DNA of 64,000 nt from Siphonodentalium dalli (GCA_032622095.1 CP136066.1:53970609-54034608), one strand, 5' to 3'. Numbered from the stretch's first letter, positions 24,101-31,337 are shown. Made by a program: numbers and translations. Notes: generated from the letters alone by a model not told the origin.

Positions 24101-26991
24101 ATTTTGAGTGACTACAAATTAAATAAGCTGATTAGGCCAAATAGATCATTTTAGAACGTCCATCTGAAAGCTGTTACGTGGCTAGCCACGCAACGGAAGT
24201 TATGCACATAAATATCCATTTTACACAATTTTAGCCACATAAGTAGTCATTAGTAAACACGGACGGACGGACGGACGGACGGACAGACGGACGGACGACG
24301 GACGAGGAGTGATGACTATAGCTCCACCGGAGACTTCGTCTCAGGTGAGCTAAAAACAAGAGGCTGCACTGATGGTGCTGGCATACATAACTGCACGGTG
24401 GCCAAATCTAAGCGACAAAGTATGGTTTAGATACTAAGTAACTGCTAGGATGGGGAAAAAAACCCAACATTTTCATATAAACAAAGATAAATAACTCTAG
24501 ACTGGTAGACATGAACAAACGATTGATTACCATCATAGTAGTGAACAGCCATACCAAATTTCATTGAGATGTATTAACCAGTGGTGGAAATATCTGCTTG
24601 TACAGACAAAATAACAACATTTCCGGATAAACAAAGATGAAAAACTCTAGAACAGAAAATCCGAAAAAAAACTATTGAACATGCCATTTAATGCCCTCAT
24701 AGTACATGTAGTGAACATCCATACCAAATTTCATTCAGATCCGTCAACCAATGTTTGAGATATCTGCCCGGACGGATAGACAAACGGATGGAAGGACGGA
24801 TGGAAAAAACAGAGGAGTAAAGTCTGGATGAACAAGGTCAATTCAGTATATCCCCCCATTCTCTTTGAGAGTGGGTGTATAATTAAGGCGGGTACAAAAA
24901 ATAGGGTCAAACATTGTTTTTATATTGGCCTTATATAGCAGCTACTACATCCACAACCAACAATAAATACAGTAATGCTCTAAATAATTGACTCCTTAAC
25001 CACAGCAGAATTATGGGTAACTTTTCAGGATTTAGTCGGAAATATGGCTTGTTGACATTCATCGGAAAGCTCTCGCCGTTAAGGAGTCAATTATTTTGAG
25101 CTACAGAAATGCCCTAAGAAATCGACCCCTTAACCACAGCAGAATTATGGATAACTTTTCAGGATTTGGTTAAGGAGTCAACTATTTTGAGCTACAGAAA
25201 TGCCCTAAGAAATCGACCCCTTAACCACAGCAGAATTATGGATAACTTTTCAGGATTTGGTTAAGGAGTCAACTATTTTGAGCTACAGAAATGCCCTAAG
25301 TAATCGGCCCCTTAACCACAGCAGAATTATGGGTAACTTTTCAGGATTTAATCGGAAATATGGCTTGTTGCCATTCATTGGAAAGCTCTCGCCGAGTTAC
25401 CCATAATTCTGCTGTGTTTGAGGAGTCGATTATTTAGAGCATTACTGTAGCAGCTACTACATACATACAGGGCCAACAATTTGCCTGCAGTACACAGTGT
25501 GACAACCAGCAACAGATGCCATACTAATAGGTATAATACACTGGTCATCCATCAGGAGGTTCACGAAGCAATGAGTCCAAGTTAATTTAATCATGGGCAG
25601 CATGATAGGCGCTTCATTTATCAAACATGGAAGATGAGGGAGCAGCGAATTCTATTGGTGAATAGAAATGATGGATTGGGAATCTCAATAGAACAGCCAG
25701 GAAATAATTAAACTCCAGACTCATGTGGAATGCCCCATTGATAATGTTATGGTTAAGAATCGGATATATATATCCTGTTGTAGTACATGTAGGTAATCTC
25801 AGAATCCAAAGAATAGCCTAGGGCAGAATATTATATCATATACAGTAATAATGCCCTAAGTAATCGACTCCTTAAACACAGCAGAATTTTGGGTAATTTT
25901 TCAGGATTTAGTCGGAAATATGGCTTGTTGCCATTCATCGGAAAGCTCTCCCCGAGAGCATTCCGATGAATGGCAACAAGGCGAACAAGCCATATTTCCT
26001 ACTAAATCCTGAAAAGTTACCCTAATTCTGCTGTGTTTAAGGAGTCGATTACTTAGGGCATTACTGTACTAGTATATCACACATCTCTTATACATGGTCT
26101 TATACATATACCAAGGACGTGGGGGTGTCCACCTTGAAATTTCCAACTGCATCCCCCTCCCTGTTAAAGGTACTCAATCCGAATTAACGCTTGCAAATTA
26201 CTATTTCCTTGGCTTCGGGGGTAAAAAATATTTGATTCGAGTCGAGGAATTTTTTTAACCCACCCATCAAAACTAGGAGTGATCAGATTTTGATGTTTGA
26301 AATCTATTATTTTAATTTTAAGTGGCCCAGTAAACTGTCAACGAGAAGAACTTATCTGACCAGATAGCGGATGAAGATCGATAACTCTAAAATCCAGTGG
26401 CTTTTTTGTGTCAGATATTTGACAACTGGCAAAATTTCGTTGAACAAAACGTTGATAAATAACAGGTTTTGGGCAATTTTATACTATAGTTGACTGTGGT
26501 TAGCATTATTTTTGGGCAATTAATCAATTCTGATAACTGAAGCGGCATTTCAAAAAATGTTGTTGTTGTTGGAATCTGATGATATGGGGACCATCGAATC
26601 GGATTGAGTACCTTTAAAACAAACCAATCACGCCCCATGTTCGCAAAATTCCATTTGCACCCCCCCCCCCCCCCCCCCAAGTTGGAATTGTTGGAATCAA
26701 ATGATCTGAAAAACACGGACAGACACATGGGCGATTAGATAGACGGACAGACAAGATGGACATGCTGATTATAATAGTCCTCCAAAATTTTTGAGGGGAC
26801 AATAGCCACTGAAAATAACCTACCAGTTCATTTGTCTTGTCACAGTTATGAGACGACCTTGAACCTGCCTCTTGCTGCGGACAGTGCGGTCCTCTAACTC
26901 GGCCCTTTGACGATAACTCTGGCACTCTGGCTTCTATAATCAGAAGCCCAATATCAAGGAATAGCTTCTCGGGGTCACAATCTTCATCCAT
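1..26991 (-). CDS. atos: Atossa homologue (ATOSA/ATOSB, FAM214 family), seven coding exons, C-terminus outside window
   Basis: Joined coding exons are 26991-26824, 17055-16856, 15567-15433, 9171-7407, 6052-5799, 1295-1178 and 137-1 (partial). Every junction has AG/GT and the phases agree (0, 2, 2, 0, 2, 0). The 2777 nt give about 925 residues plus two bases; vertebrate ATOSA is near 1070, so roughly 140 C-terminal residues are missing. Family landmarks, in order: an N-terminal LLIIEARVPE stretch, WKNKVPLCVEVV with EKWDIQI, SYLHFSQLSSWL, NVALKV, a long Ser-rich linker, TGLPMQSSPVS, then LLGNFEESLLNGR with EIGASGSFCPKH of the conserved Atos (DUF4210) region. Drosophila Atossa is known as a nuclear regulator that raises mitochondrial metabolism in invading macrophages; that role is carried over here only by homology. 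Introns reach 9.8 kb and are full of MITEs. Confidence 0.92.
258..534. mobile_element. 277-bp MITE with 15-bp TIRs
   Basis: The ends are GGGCCACTTCCTAAT and its exact complement ATTAGGAAGTGGCCC. The interior repeats 'tgtgcgccaaaa'-like words (numerous GTGCG, CACATTTTG) in both orientations. No clear target duplication was seen. It lies in atos intron 6. Confidence 0.6.
715..882. mobile_element. Family B mariner-type palindromic MITE (shortened centre)
   Basis: The ends are TA-CAGTAATGCTC and its complement with TA on both sides. The two arms pair along almost the whole length; the centre, normally GGAAAGCTCTC and its complement, is deleted. Confidence 0.8.
905..1096. mobile_element. Family A2 remnant
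   Basis: It holds diverged palindromic halves (GAGAATGCACTGGCTTACA, GGCACAGGGTTTTCGC) and the terminal part AAGCTCCAGTCA of the A2 subfamily. The TTAA ends are eroded. Confidence 0.55.
1178..1295 (-). CDS. atos: atos coding exon 6, residues 841-880
   Basis: The acceptor is tctatttcag (edge 1295) and the donor TTC GAG then gtaact (edge 1178). One base completes the split Ser codon, followed by ALSCSKLETEEPTEDNAKQR and RTLSASAPASTNCLLGNFE. The SASAP...LLGNFE run corresponds to SSSAP...LLGNFE in ATOSA, the start of the conserved Atos domain. The exon ends in phase 0, as needed for exon 7. Confidence 0.92.
1580..2440. mobile_element. TIR element of ~860 bp carrying an inserted double-hairpin unit
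   Basis: The left end (GTGGGGAATCACGTGGTTTC) pairs with the right end (GAAACCACGTAATTCCCCAC). Just inside is a weaker inverted pair TAACATTCTGACCAAAG / CTTTGGTCAGAATGTTA (about 1764-1860). A hairpin unit like that at 5100-5565 fills 1920-2300, in the opposite orientation. A second copy of the host element is at 43355-43995. Confidence 0.6.
2441..3690. other. AT-rich intron 5 sequence with no recognised feature
   Basis: No exon-like signal is visible. It has GATA/TATA-type low-complexity DNA at about 3170-3260 and a short direct duplication of GATGTACGGaTAGTACAATG at about 3297 and 3351. Confidence 0.5.
3691..3925. mobile_element. Family C (hAT-type) MITE, partial
   Basis: The left end is CAAACCTGAATTTAATG followed by the hairpin blocks with GAGGTCCCCAGAGGGTGAAT and its complement. 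The right end trails into GTCAGACACAAGAAATTCAG. Confidence 0.6.
4060..4140. mobile_element. Family A2 left-end fragment
   Basis: It begins CAACCCTATCATGATGGG and reads into the core CCTGTGCCAGTGCGTTCTCT before being lost. Confidence 0.5.
4339..4544. mobile_element. Family B mariner-type palindromic MITE
   Basis: TA-CAGTAATGCCCTAAATAA at the left, with the complement at the right (one base of the right CTG end lost). Arms pair across the whole element through GAGAGCTTTCCGATGAATGG. Confidence 0.85.
4617..5067. mobile_element. TTAA-flanked MITE with AGGCCCACTT ends
   Basis: TTAA-AGGCCCACTTAATTTT at the left and AAAATTAAGTGGGCCT-TTAA at the right form a perfect inverted repeat with TTAA on both sides, the signature of piggyBac-type insertion. 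The interior is unique within this window. Confidence 0.75.
5100..5568. mobile_element. Double-hairpin TIR element
   Basis: The outer arms start TATGTGACCCGCCATAT and end with its complement GGCGGGTCACATA; the inverted match extends through the GTCGTAAGTC block into TTTTTACCCTGTGCC. Inside are two copies of the ~80-bp palindromic core (5150-5225 and 5442-5518) and a spacer shared, inverted, with 1990-2220. Confidence 0.75.
5799..6052 (-). CDS. atos: atos coding exon 5, residues 757-840
   Basis: The acceptor is tttaatcctccag (edge 6052) and the donor CAC AG then gtaaaa (edge 5799). The frame reads TQVDECKKLCTPTASKS, then MDFQKQLVNSSSMMFNAATG, LPMQSSPVSYTASGLPK and DSSLSDFSTMH. The TGLPMQSSPVS motif matches TGLPLLSSPVP of ATOSA. 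The exon leaves two bases (AG) that join the first base of exon 6 to make Ser. Confidence 0.9.
6240..6638. mobile_element. Family A1 piggyBac-type MITE, copy 1
   Basis: TTAACCCTTTACCCAACA at the left and TGTTGGGTAAAGGGTTAA at the right. Each half holds one ~80-bp palindromic core (CAATGCATTCTCTTATATAT ... complement) and the spacer is T-rich. The left arm includes CCGGCCAAAACCGGCC. It lies in atos intron 4. Confidence 0.88.
6688..7146. mobile_element. Family C (hAT-type) MITE
   Basis: Inner ends TAGTGTGTCTGTCATTTGCA and the complement, each followed by a ~95-bp hairpin with GTGAATTTAGTGATGCTAGC. The outer CAAGCCT ends are worn (CAGGCATTGG on the right). Confidence 0.75.
7147..7406. other. 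Remaining atos intron 4 sequence
   Basis: No repeat or exon is recognised. It directly follows the donor of exon 4. Confidence 0.5.
7407..9171 (-). CDS. atos: atos coding exon 4, long Ser-rich central exon, residues 168-756
   Basis: The acceptor is tatctctttcag (edge 9171) and the donor CAT GAT GAG then gttagt (edge 7407). A stop in frame lies just upstream of the acceptor, which supports the boundary. The 1765 nt begin IYVPGESVSLGENN, pass through FPVAESLNVALKV (compare FPVPNVSHNVALKV in ATOSA), and then encode a long low-complexity region rich in Ser, Asp and Lys with SPKSP repeats and acidic-serine clusters. Near the end is PSLLRNILKREHELHDE, which resembles the ATOSA repeat NPLIGSLLQERQ. 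The central part is probably disordered. A run of ten or more adenines codes for the KKKK near residue 300. Shorter frames on both strands here are shadows. Confidence 0.93.
9818..10046 (+). repeat. Dispersed repeat F, left segment (direct copy at 16545-16811)
   Basis: From the AGGAATTTC region through GCAACATGTGATGTCGCAGT to AGCAAAGCTGATTCACAAG the sequence is nearly identical to 16545-16811 in the same orientation. Both copies sit in atos introns, on either side of exon 3. Confidence 0.8.
10047..10686 (+). repeat. Two tandem ~320-bp units containing an A3-type hairpin core
   Basis: Each unit starts CCCTGTGCCAATGCATTCTC, has the palindromic core, a T-rich run, then GATGAGATCGGCCCCTGGCA, the A3 end (AAAGGGTTAAAA or AAAGGGCTAAAA) and a copy of the repeat F arm (GCGAGAATCAAAGCTGATTC). 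The period is 320 bp (10047 to 10367). A run of 28 T is at 10200-10227. Confidence 0.8.
10704..14834 (+). repeat. 4.1-kb minisatellite, ~133 copies of a 31-bp unit
   Basis: The unit is ATGGGAGGGGGTATGGTGTG followed by TCACTCACTCC. Common variants are GTGTATCAC for GTGTGTCAC and CTCGTTCCATATGG for CTCACTCCATGG (near 11160, 12555, 14110 and 14580). A few units have 1-3 bp indels. It sits in atos intron 3. Plus-strand frames are open through almost all of it because the unit has no stop in any frame and 31 is not divisible by 3; the predicted product is only a repeated 31-residue peptide and is not supported as a gene. Confidence 0.97.
14860..15225 (+). repeat. Dispersed repeat F, right arm next to the minisatellite
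   Basis: It matches the complement of 48890-49202 over its length: AAAATTCAATGCACT, AGTAATATCTTACTTTCAAA, TACTGTTGGCCAATTGAAAA, then CGAGAATC palindromic words at the end. The match shows the minisatellite lies inside a dispersed repeat. Confidence 0.8.
15433..15567 (-). CDS. atos: atos coding exon 3, residues 123-167
   Basis: This small 135-nt exon has an acceptor (gttttacag, edge 15567) and a donor (TAT AG then gtacgt, edge 15433). The first base completes the split Arg codon of exon 2 and the exon ends two bases into the next Arg codon, so it is phase-symmetric. It encodes LQAIQSYLHFSQLSSWLI followed by SARGDLPMTIIY, matching the ATOSA segment LLLAVRSFVFFSQLSAWL. It lies between the large minisatellite and a dispersed repeat. 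Because it is symmetric, skipping it would keep the reading frame. Confidence 0.9.
15640..15722. mobile_element. Family A2 left end, truncated
   Basis: TTAACCCTTCCATGACTAGA, AGCTTCCAGAAATTTGTGAA and the first half of the palindromic core, then it stops abruptly at TATGCGAGTCTCCCAAAT. Confidence 0.65.
15752..16312. mobile_element. Family C (hAT-type) MITE, diverged
   Basis: Two hairpin blocks with GAGGGTGAATTTA and CACCCTCTAGGGACCTCATT flank a spacer with CTTCTGGGAAGTATCTGTAG and GAAGATAAAATTCATAATCG, the standard family C layout. The terminal repeats are poorly preserved. Confidence 0.65.
16325..16541. mobile_element. Family B mariner-type palindromic MITE
   Basis: TA on both sides; CAGTAATGCCTTAAATAATC at the left with near-perfect pairing to the right arm through GAGAGCTTTC. 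Confidence 0.88.
16545..16811 (+). repeat. Dispersed repeat F, second direct copy
   Basis: It is nearly identical to 9818-10046 and then to the array-side arm (CCTGATTATGCCACAAGTTGG). It breaks exactly where the minisatellite would begin and joins a family B end fragment (TCGATTATTTAGGG). Confidence 0.8.
16856..17055 (-). CDS. atos: atos coding exon 2, residues 57-122
   Basis: The exon starts after ttctgctttcag (edge 17055), in phase 0, and ends at AAG AG followed by gtgatt (edge 16856), leaving two bases of a split Arg codon. It encodes CLQKDKLENQMQLYWKNK, then VPLCVEVVGYPTCCPGN and IVLEKWDIQIMTKR. This matches the ATOSA segment around WKNNLPIMVEM...LLLERWILEPVPR, one of the most conserved N-terminal blocks. 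A plus-strand frame through the same bases is a shadow. Confidence 0.9.
17375..17557. mobile_element. Family B mariner-type palindromic MITE, shortened
   Basis: TAATGCCCTAAATAATCGAC at the left and the complement at the right; arms meet at GGCTTGTTGCCGATGAATGG with the centre deleted. Confidence 0.8.
17558..19277. other. atos intron 1, no gene recognised
   Basis: A degraded dispersed repeat lies at about 18840-19075 (TTGACCTGTATTTTCATATG, ACTAAAGTTATCATCCGGAA), related to pieces near 27440-27600 and 57540-57780. Nothing else is supported. Confidence 0.5.
19286..19740. mobile_element. Family C (hAT-type) MITE with perfect 8-bp target duplication
   Basis: CAAGTCTGAGTATAG at the left and CTAAACTCAGGCTTG at the right; AAAATGAG flanks both sides (19278-19285, 19741-19748). 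It has two hairpin blocks and the usual spacer. Confidence 0.85.
20080..20640. repeat. Dispersed mollusc-type repeat with GGAC tail
   Basis: It consists of imperfect repeats of GAGTTATGGCCCTGGCTT, ATTTGAACAAATCTGAA and ATCCACACCAAATATGAAC, then a GGACGGATGGACGGACAGA tail and GTGATGACTATAGCTCCGCC. A longer copy is at 23280-24350 and a further piece is at 20770-21010. It is probably the 3' part of a SINE or LINE family. Confidence 0.6.
21195..21615. mobile_element. Family C (hAT-type) MITE, right end worn
   Basis: CAAGCCTGAACATAG left end, two hairpin blocks, spacer with AGATGAGGCCTAAGCAGAAT; the right end fades at AAATGCCAGATAG. Confidence 0.65.
21705..22263. mobile_element. Family C (hAT-type) MITE with internal 120-bp duplication
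   Basis: Ends AAACCTGAATTTAGTATGTC and GACACACTATTTCCGGACTT. The spacer block starting GAAGTCCTACAGTTGAAGTT is duplicated head to tail (21856 and 21976). Confidence 0.7.
22640..22785. mobile_element. Family C (hAT-type) MITE, right half only
   Basis: It holds AGATGAGGCCTAAGCAGAAT, one hairpin block and the right end GTCAGACACACTATGTCCAG. Confidence 0.6.
23280..24355. repeat. Dispersed mollusc-type repeat with (GGAC)n tail
   Basis: Repeated modules as at 20080-20640, then a tail with nine GGAC-type units (24259-24303) and TGACTATAGCTCCACCGGAG, GTCTCAGGTGAGCTAAAAAC. A stretch at 23790-24250 of repeated GTGGCTT / TAGCCACAT words separates two tail copies. Confidence 0.6.
24360..24890. repeat. 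Second dispersed repeat with CATACCAAATTTCATT modules
   Basis: Two imperfect copies of AACTCTAGA...CCATACCAAATTTCATT...GATATCTGC precede a GGACGGATAGACAAACGG tail and GTATATCCCCCCATTCTC. It is related to 34483-34992. Confidence 0.55.
24968..25449. mobile_element. Family B MITE with internal 91-bp triplication
   Basis: TA-CAGTAATGCTC left end and GAGCATTACTG-TA right end enclose successive 91-bp units starting CTACAGAAATGCCCTAAG at 25101, 25192 and 25283. Confidence 0.75.
25841..26068. mobile_element. Family B mariner-type palindromic MITE
   Basis: TA-CAGTAATAATGCCCTAA at the left, GGGCATTACTG-TA at the right; arms pair through GAAAGCTCTCCCCGAGAGCA. Confidence 0.85.
26069..26823. other. atos intron 1, proximal part; no gene recognised
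   Basis: It contains a 19-C run (26660-26678), GGACAGAC-type words and inverted phrases around TCAAATGATC; probably repeat remnants. Confidence 0.45.
26824..26991 (-). CDS. atos: atos coding exon 1 (start codon), residues 1-56
   Basis: The ATG at 26991-26989 has a good context (gaaATGg). The exon is bounded upstream by an acceptor (ttcctattacag) that places the exon edge at 27002, so 11 nt precede the ATG, and downstream by a GT donor at 26823-26822. It encodes MDEDCDPEKLFLDIGLLIIE and continues through EARVPELSSKGR, which lines up with the N-terminus of ATOSA (LLITEGRTPE...KGR). It ends in phase 0. The reading frame has no stop in the 11 nt before the ATG, so a further upstream coding exon cannot be excluded, but the length before the conserved block is already close to that of vertebrate proteins. 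Confidence 0.85.
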
Positions 26992-27002
26992 TTCTGAGGC
27001 AT
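26992..27002 (-). other. atos: 5' untranslated end of the atos start-codon exon and its splice acceptor
   Basis: An acceptor (polypyrimidine tract then CAG) lies just upstream at 27003-27014, so at least one more 5' exon must exist at higher coordinates. I could not place it. A diverged ATG in these 11 nt (27002-27000) is out of frame with the protein. Confidence 0.6.
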
Positions 27003-27051
27003 CTGTAATAGGAAGGGACGAAGGTTAAAGGTCAAGAAAAAGATTCTAGGT

Positions 27052-27090
27052 GTCACAATCTTGATCCATTCTTGAGGTATCTGTAATAGG
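27052..27090 (-). repeat. Duplicated acceptor and start-codon segment of atos exon 1
   Basis: It is a 39-bp near-copy (4 mismatches) of 26974-27012, which spans the exon 1 acceptor and ATG. In the copy the frame reads MDQDCDT and then a stop, so it cannot serve as the real first exon. Confidence 0.75.
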
Positions 27091-28235
27091 GTCAAAGGTT
27101 ATAAAACAGCTTCCTAAATGGTGTACTATACAAACCTAAACTTGAAATATTCAAAGATGTCAATGCTGAGACTTTGGGGCTTCACAAATTGGTGACACAT
27201 GGTCATCTAGAGGGTCTCAATTGGGAGGGGAGAAAGTGCCACCTTGACATTTCCAGTTGATTTCTCCATTTTGAAGTATAGACCAAAATTTCCAAGTTGA
27301 TGAAAAATTCCATTTACACCCATACTTGTGTTGGAATTTTCCAACTGGTACCTCAGACTTGAATCCAACCTAACATTCTTCCCCCACCCCCAGTCCAACA
27401 AGGGTTTTATTATTTTTTTAAATTGTTGGACCGACCACATATTTGAACTTGATACTTGGTAATCATGTGATTATAAACCACATATGTGACATACCACATT
27501 TTGAGTTCATTAAAAAGAAAGAATGCTAAAGTTAATTATCATCCAGAAACTAAAAATATTGATAGACAGACAGACGGAGACTGATAACATAATATGACCG
27601 TTTCTCAATGAGTATATAACAATCAGACAAACCATGTAACTCAAACTTCACCATATCATAGTGTTACAAGTCCATTTCACAAGAATTCACAGAACATCCA
27701 TTATGAACAGCTGGTGCAAATAATATGTTGCATTGACTGACGGTATAAGTCACCCAAAACATTACGTAAGACTGTGAATATTCTAAACCGGTATCTGTGG
27801 TATAGGTGACAACTGGTATCCATTAGTATATGTGACAATCAGTCAAACATTGCAGTGTATTTTTTATGACTGGATGAATCACCTTTTACTATACATTTGT
27901 TAGCACGACCATGAATTATATTAAATTATAATCCTCATTAAAATGAGTAGGGTGTACGGTATATATAATGTTCAGGTTATTATTTGTTAACATGACTATG
28001 TCTTTATTGAGCCTTGTCGAGCATGAAATGAGACCCATGTCTTTGTTCGTTTGATGACGCAAGACGTTTAAGCAGGTGGGACTCATGTTGCTAGGTGTAT
28101 GATTTCGGTGATATGTATGGATCCTAACACCTGTAGCAACGAGAGAATGACACAAGACAAAGTCAAAACACTTCATGTCAAGGACACGAGGGAATCAACA
28201 ATCTTCTCATTAAAGATAGTCTATCTTTTCCTATA
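27091..28235. other. Upstream of the atos start-codon exon; no gene recognised
   Basis: No convincing 5' exon is found. Remnants of a dispersed repeat with GATAGACAGACAGACGGAGA lie near 27560. Confidence 0.45.
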
Positions 28236-28239
28236 ACAA

Positions 28240-28612
28240 GTTTTAAAGTCATGTGAAACACTCCGGTAGGGTGATCAAATAGAAATGGAGAATAATTGTG
28301 TTCAAAGTAGTTGTTTTACTAATATAATATGTAAATTTACAACGCACACCACCATTCTGATATATTAGTGACCTTCTGTGACAAAATCGTTTTCGTTAGT
28401 TTATCGCCGATAGATGCGTCCCGAATCTAGTAGTAAATATTTACAATTGAGCATAGTTCAGACAATGTTTTCTATGGAGTGGTATGGTCGATTTGCTTGA
28501 GATTTTCGCAATGTTAGTAGAATGGTACATTCCTCCAGTTGGCATAGCACCTGAATACTAACTTATCAGTTTCATGCACCGAACAAGTACATAATATGTC
28601 TTTAGTTTCCTG
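28240..28612 (+). repeat. Dispersed repeat E, forward copy
   Basis: AAAGTCATGTGAAACACTCC, GTGATCAAATAGAAATGGAG, TAGTTTATCGCCGATAGATG and CCAGTTGGCATAGCACCTGA; the complement of the same phrases is at 53915-54262. Confidence 0.75.
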
Positions 28613-28939
28613 GGTACAAAATAATTAATATGAAACAAAGGCCCCTGTCCACATATGCTTTATCAATTAATATTGATTTTCATATGAATTTTCATGTATA
28701 ATACATATGATAAATTTGGGACATTTTCTAAGGGCTTGCAGACCACAGCAAGTGGGACAACACTATCTCTATCTAAGATCGCCTGAAAATCTCATCACGG
28801 TCTGTTCTAAAAATAGTAACAACAAAATGTCCCAATTGATTATCGCATTAAATAAGTAATTATCGACAAAATTCAATATTAATTGATATGAAAATGTGAA
28901 GAACAAAAAGGCCAAAGAAAAGAAACAGACTAGAATTTA

Positions 28940-29195
28940 CATAGAGGGCTAGAATCACTAAATTCACCCTCTGGGGACCTCATTCTACTTAGGCCTCATC
29001 TTGTCTGGAAAATTTATTTATTATCAAATTTCTATGGAAACTTCTTCACATAGCTTCTATTTCTTTTTAGTTTAGTTTCTCTATATCGCCAAATTGGCAT
29101 ATGACAGGTTACATAATCGAGGTTCCCAATGGGTGTACATCACAATATTCACCATTCTGCAAATGTCGACAGACACACTAAATCCCTGCTCCTGT
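28940..29195. mobile_element. Family C (hAT-type) MITE, partial
   Basis: One half-hairpin (CACCCTCTGGGGACCTCATT), the spacer (TTGGCATATGACAGGTTACA) and a truncated right end. Confidence 0.55.
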
Positions 29196-29365
29196 ATTAA
29201 CCTTATACTAGTGGCAGCCTCACAAACTCCACCTCCATTATCACAGATCCAGATTATTTGAGGTCATGGGGAGAATTGGAGTTGATTAAGAGAAAAGCTC
29301 CTTAATGAAATTGAGAACTCCAGGCAGTCTTTGTTTGATCTGACCCAGACTGTGCCTTCAGTAGC

Positions 29366-29603
29366 TTGTCTGTCATTTGCAGAATGAGGTCCCCAGAGGG
29401 TGAATTTAGTGATGCTACCCCGCATAGCGGGCTAGCATCACCAAATTCACCCTCTGGGAACCTCATTCTGTTGAGGTGTAAGCAGGATGAGGTCCCCAGA
29501 GGGTGAATTTGGTGATGCTAGCCCGCTATGCGGGGTAGCATCACTAAATTCACCCTCTGGGGACCTCATTCTGCAAATGACAGACACACTATTTCAAGTC
29601 TTG
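29366..29603. mobile_element. Family C short MITE flanked by a 22-bp direct repeat
   Basis: Two complete hairpins separated by GAGGTGTAAGCAG. The outer left terminus is missing (it starts TTGTCTGTCATTTGC); the right end is intact (CTATTTCAAGTCTTG). The same 22 bp (CCCAGACTGTGCCTTCAGTA...) flanks both sides at 29344-29365 and 29604-29625. Confidence 0.85.
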
Positions 29604-29960
29604 CCCAGACTGTGCCTTCAGTAGCATACAATTACACTGAGAGCTTTTCTGCAATATTCAGACTAATGATAACCCTACATCTACAAATCGGCTTCATTCC
29701 CGGAAATGTAATGAACAAACTGCTGGTATATCTGTATTTGGCAGCGCCTTCGCCTTCGCCACTATAATTGTATGTGTCAGAAGGAAATTAAACTGGTGAT
29801 ATTTATCCAATTCCATTTCGAATTTACTTTAACTGCAAACACAGCCATGTTAGAGAGTTTAAACTTAAGAAATTTACAGTTACAGTAGCTGAGCTTTTAC
29901 AACTGATTGTTCTTGCTGTACGAAAACTGCCGATAGCCCCACATCTCTGAATCAAGCTTA

Positions 29961-30060
29961 TACAGTAATGCCCTAAATAATCGACTCCTTAACCACAGCA
30001 GAATTATGGGTCATGTTTCAGGATTTAGTCGGAAATATGGCTGCCATTCATCGGAAATCT
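29961..30060. mobile_element. Family B MITE, left half
   Basis: TA-CAGTAATGCCCTAAATAA through GGAAATATGGCTGCCATTCA, then lost. Confidence 0.75.
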
Positions 30061-30343
30061 CAAATATATATAATTAGTAATATGAATTATTTTTTTTATT
30101 TTCTTAACAAATAATTCCTTTAAAAATAACACAATGCCAATTGCCGATTCCGATAATCAGTTCATCTCTCTTGGCTTGATTCTTGATTGTTGTGAATAAA
30201 CTACACATATGCCATCAATATATATAGTCAATTAAACAATATTAGTGATGTCATGATGGTTAATTCTTGGCTCGATTTCTATAAGATGCACTGCGAAAAT
30301 TAGCATTTAATAATCACAATCATCTGATCACCGTGTTTATAAA

Positions 30344-30606
30344 CAAGCCTTGAAATTGGGTGTCTGTCATTTGCAGAATGAGGTCCCCAGAGGTGTGAGA
30401 GGGTGAATTTAGTGATGCTACCCAGCATAGCGGGCTAGCATCACCAAATTCACCCTCTGGGAACCTCATTCTGCTGAGGTGTAAGCAGAATGAGGTCCCC
30501 AGAGGGTGAATTTGGTGATGCTAGCCCGCTATGCGGGGTAGCATCACTAAATTCACCCTCTGGGGACCTCATTCTGCTAATGACAGACACCCTATTTCAA
30601 GGCTTG
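30344..30606. mobile_element. Family C short MITE with 8-bp target duplication
   Basis: CAAGCCTTGAAATTGGGTGT at the left and CCCTATTTCAAGGCTTG at the right. The flanks TTTATAAA and TTTATAAC agree at 7 of 8 bases. It holds two hairpins back to back. Confidence 0.85.
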
Positions 30607-31337
30607 TTTATAACAAGGCATAATTTAATGCTGTACCATTCTGCGGGTAGTTTTACTATATTAACCATGATCAAGTGGACCTGCTGATCGGCTATGATGT
30701 TGTTAGGTCTGCTAAACTGCTATGATGCTGGTAGGGCAAACTGATGTTATCAAGAAAAAGTTTTGCTAATCTGAACGAATCCAGGAAATGCTGTTTATGT
30801 GTATAAAACATTCAAAAACATTATTAAAAAATATTGTAATGATGGGTACATGTATATTAAATTATATCGGTTCTTGAATGTTTCATACAGCCTCTGGCTT
30901 TTATTTTGAATCATCCTGATTAGCCAAACACCGCGAAAATAACAACTTATTAACAACAAAATAATAAAACTTTTTTTTAACAGCATCAGTTTGCCGTACC
31001 AGCATCATAGCAATTCAGCAGGACCCTCCAACATCATAGCGAATTAACAGGACCACTTCTCCAGGCATGTGTATCCTAGTGCATTAGCATATGACAAGCG
31101 AGAGTGATGTTATTGAGGTCACCCCACACCTGCACAAGAATTGGCTCATCGCCATTTGACATCAACCAAATAGACTGTGGTTTCATTCTGGACACTTACG
31201 TCATCACACCTAGATCCGTAAATGTCATCAGCATTCCCCGTATCTCCATGTACTAGTAGCATGATATTTACAGATGTTACTGTTTAACCCTTATGAATAC
31301 TGAATACATTCTACCACTCAATTCTAAAGTATATAAA
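30607..31337. other. No gene recognised
   Basis: It holds imperfect copies of CTGCTATGATGCTGGTAGGG-like words in both orientations (about 30660-30750 and 30985-31060), suggesting a decayed inverted-repeat element. Confidence 0.4.

Noticed and set aside
26411-26728. Open frame across the poly-C run
   Set aside because: Low complexity and no similarity; the real coding exon next to it ends at 26824.
29528-29767. Open frames starting in family C hairpins (also near 6529, 30490, 36130, 59193, 60397, 61556, 63001)
   Set aside because: The same short peptide words recur in every copy because the MITE recurs; no independent coding evidence.
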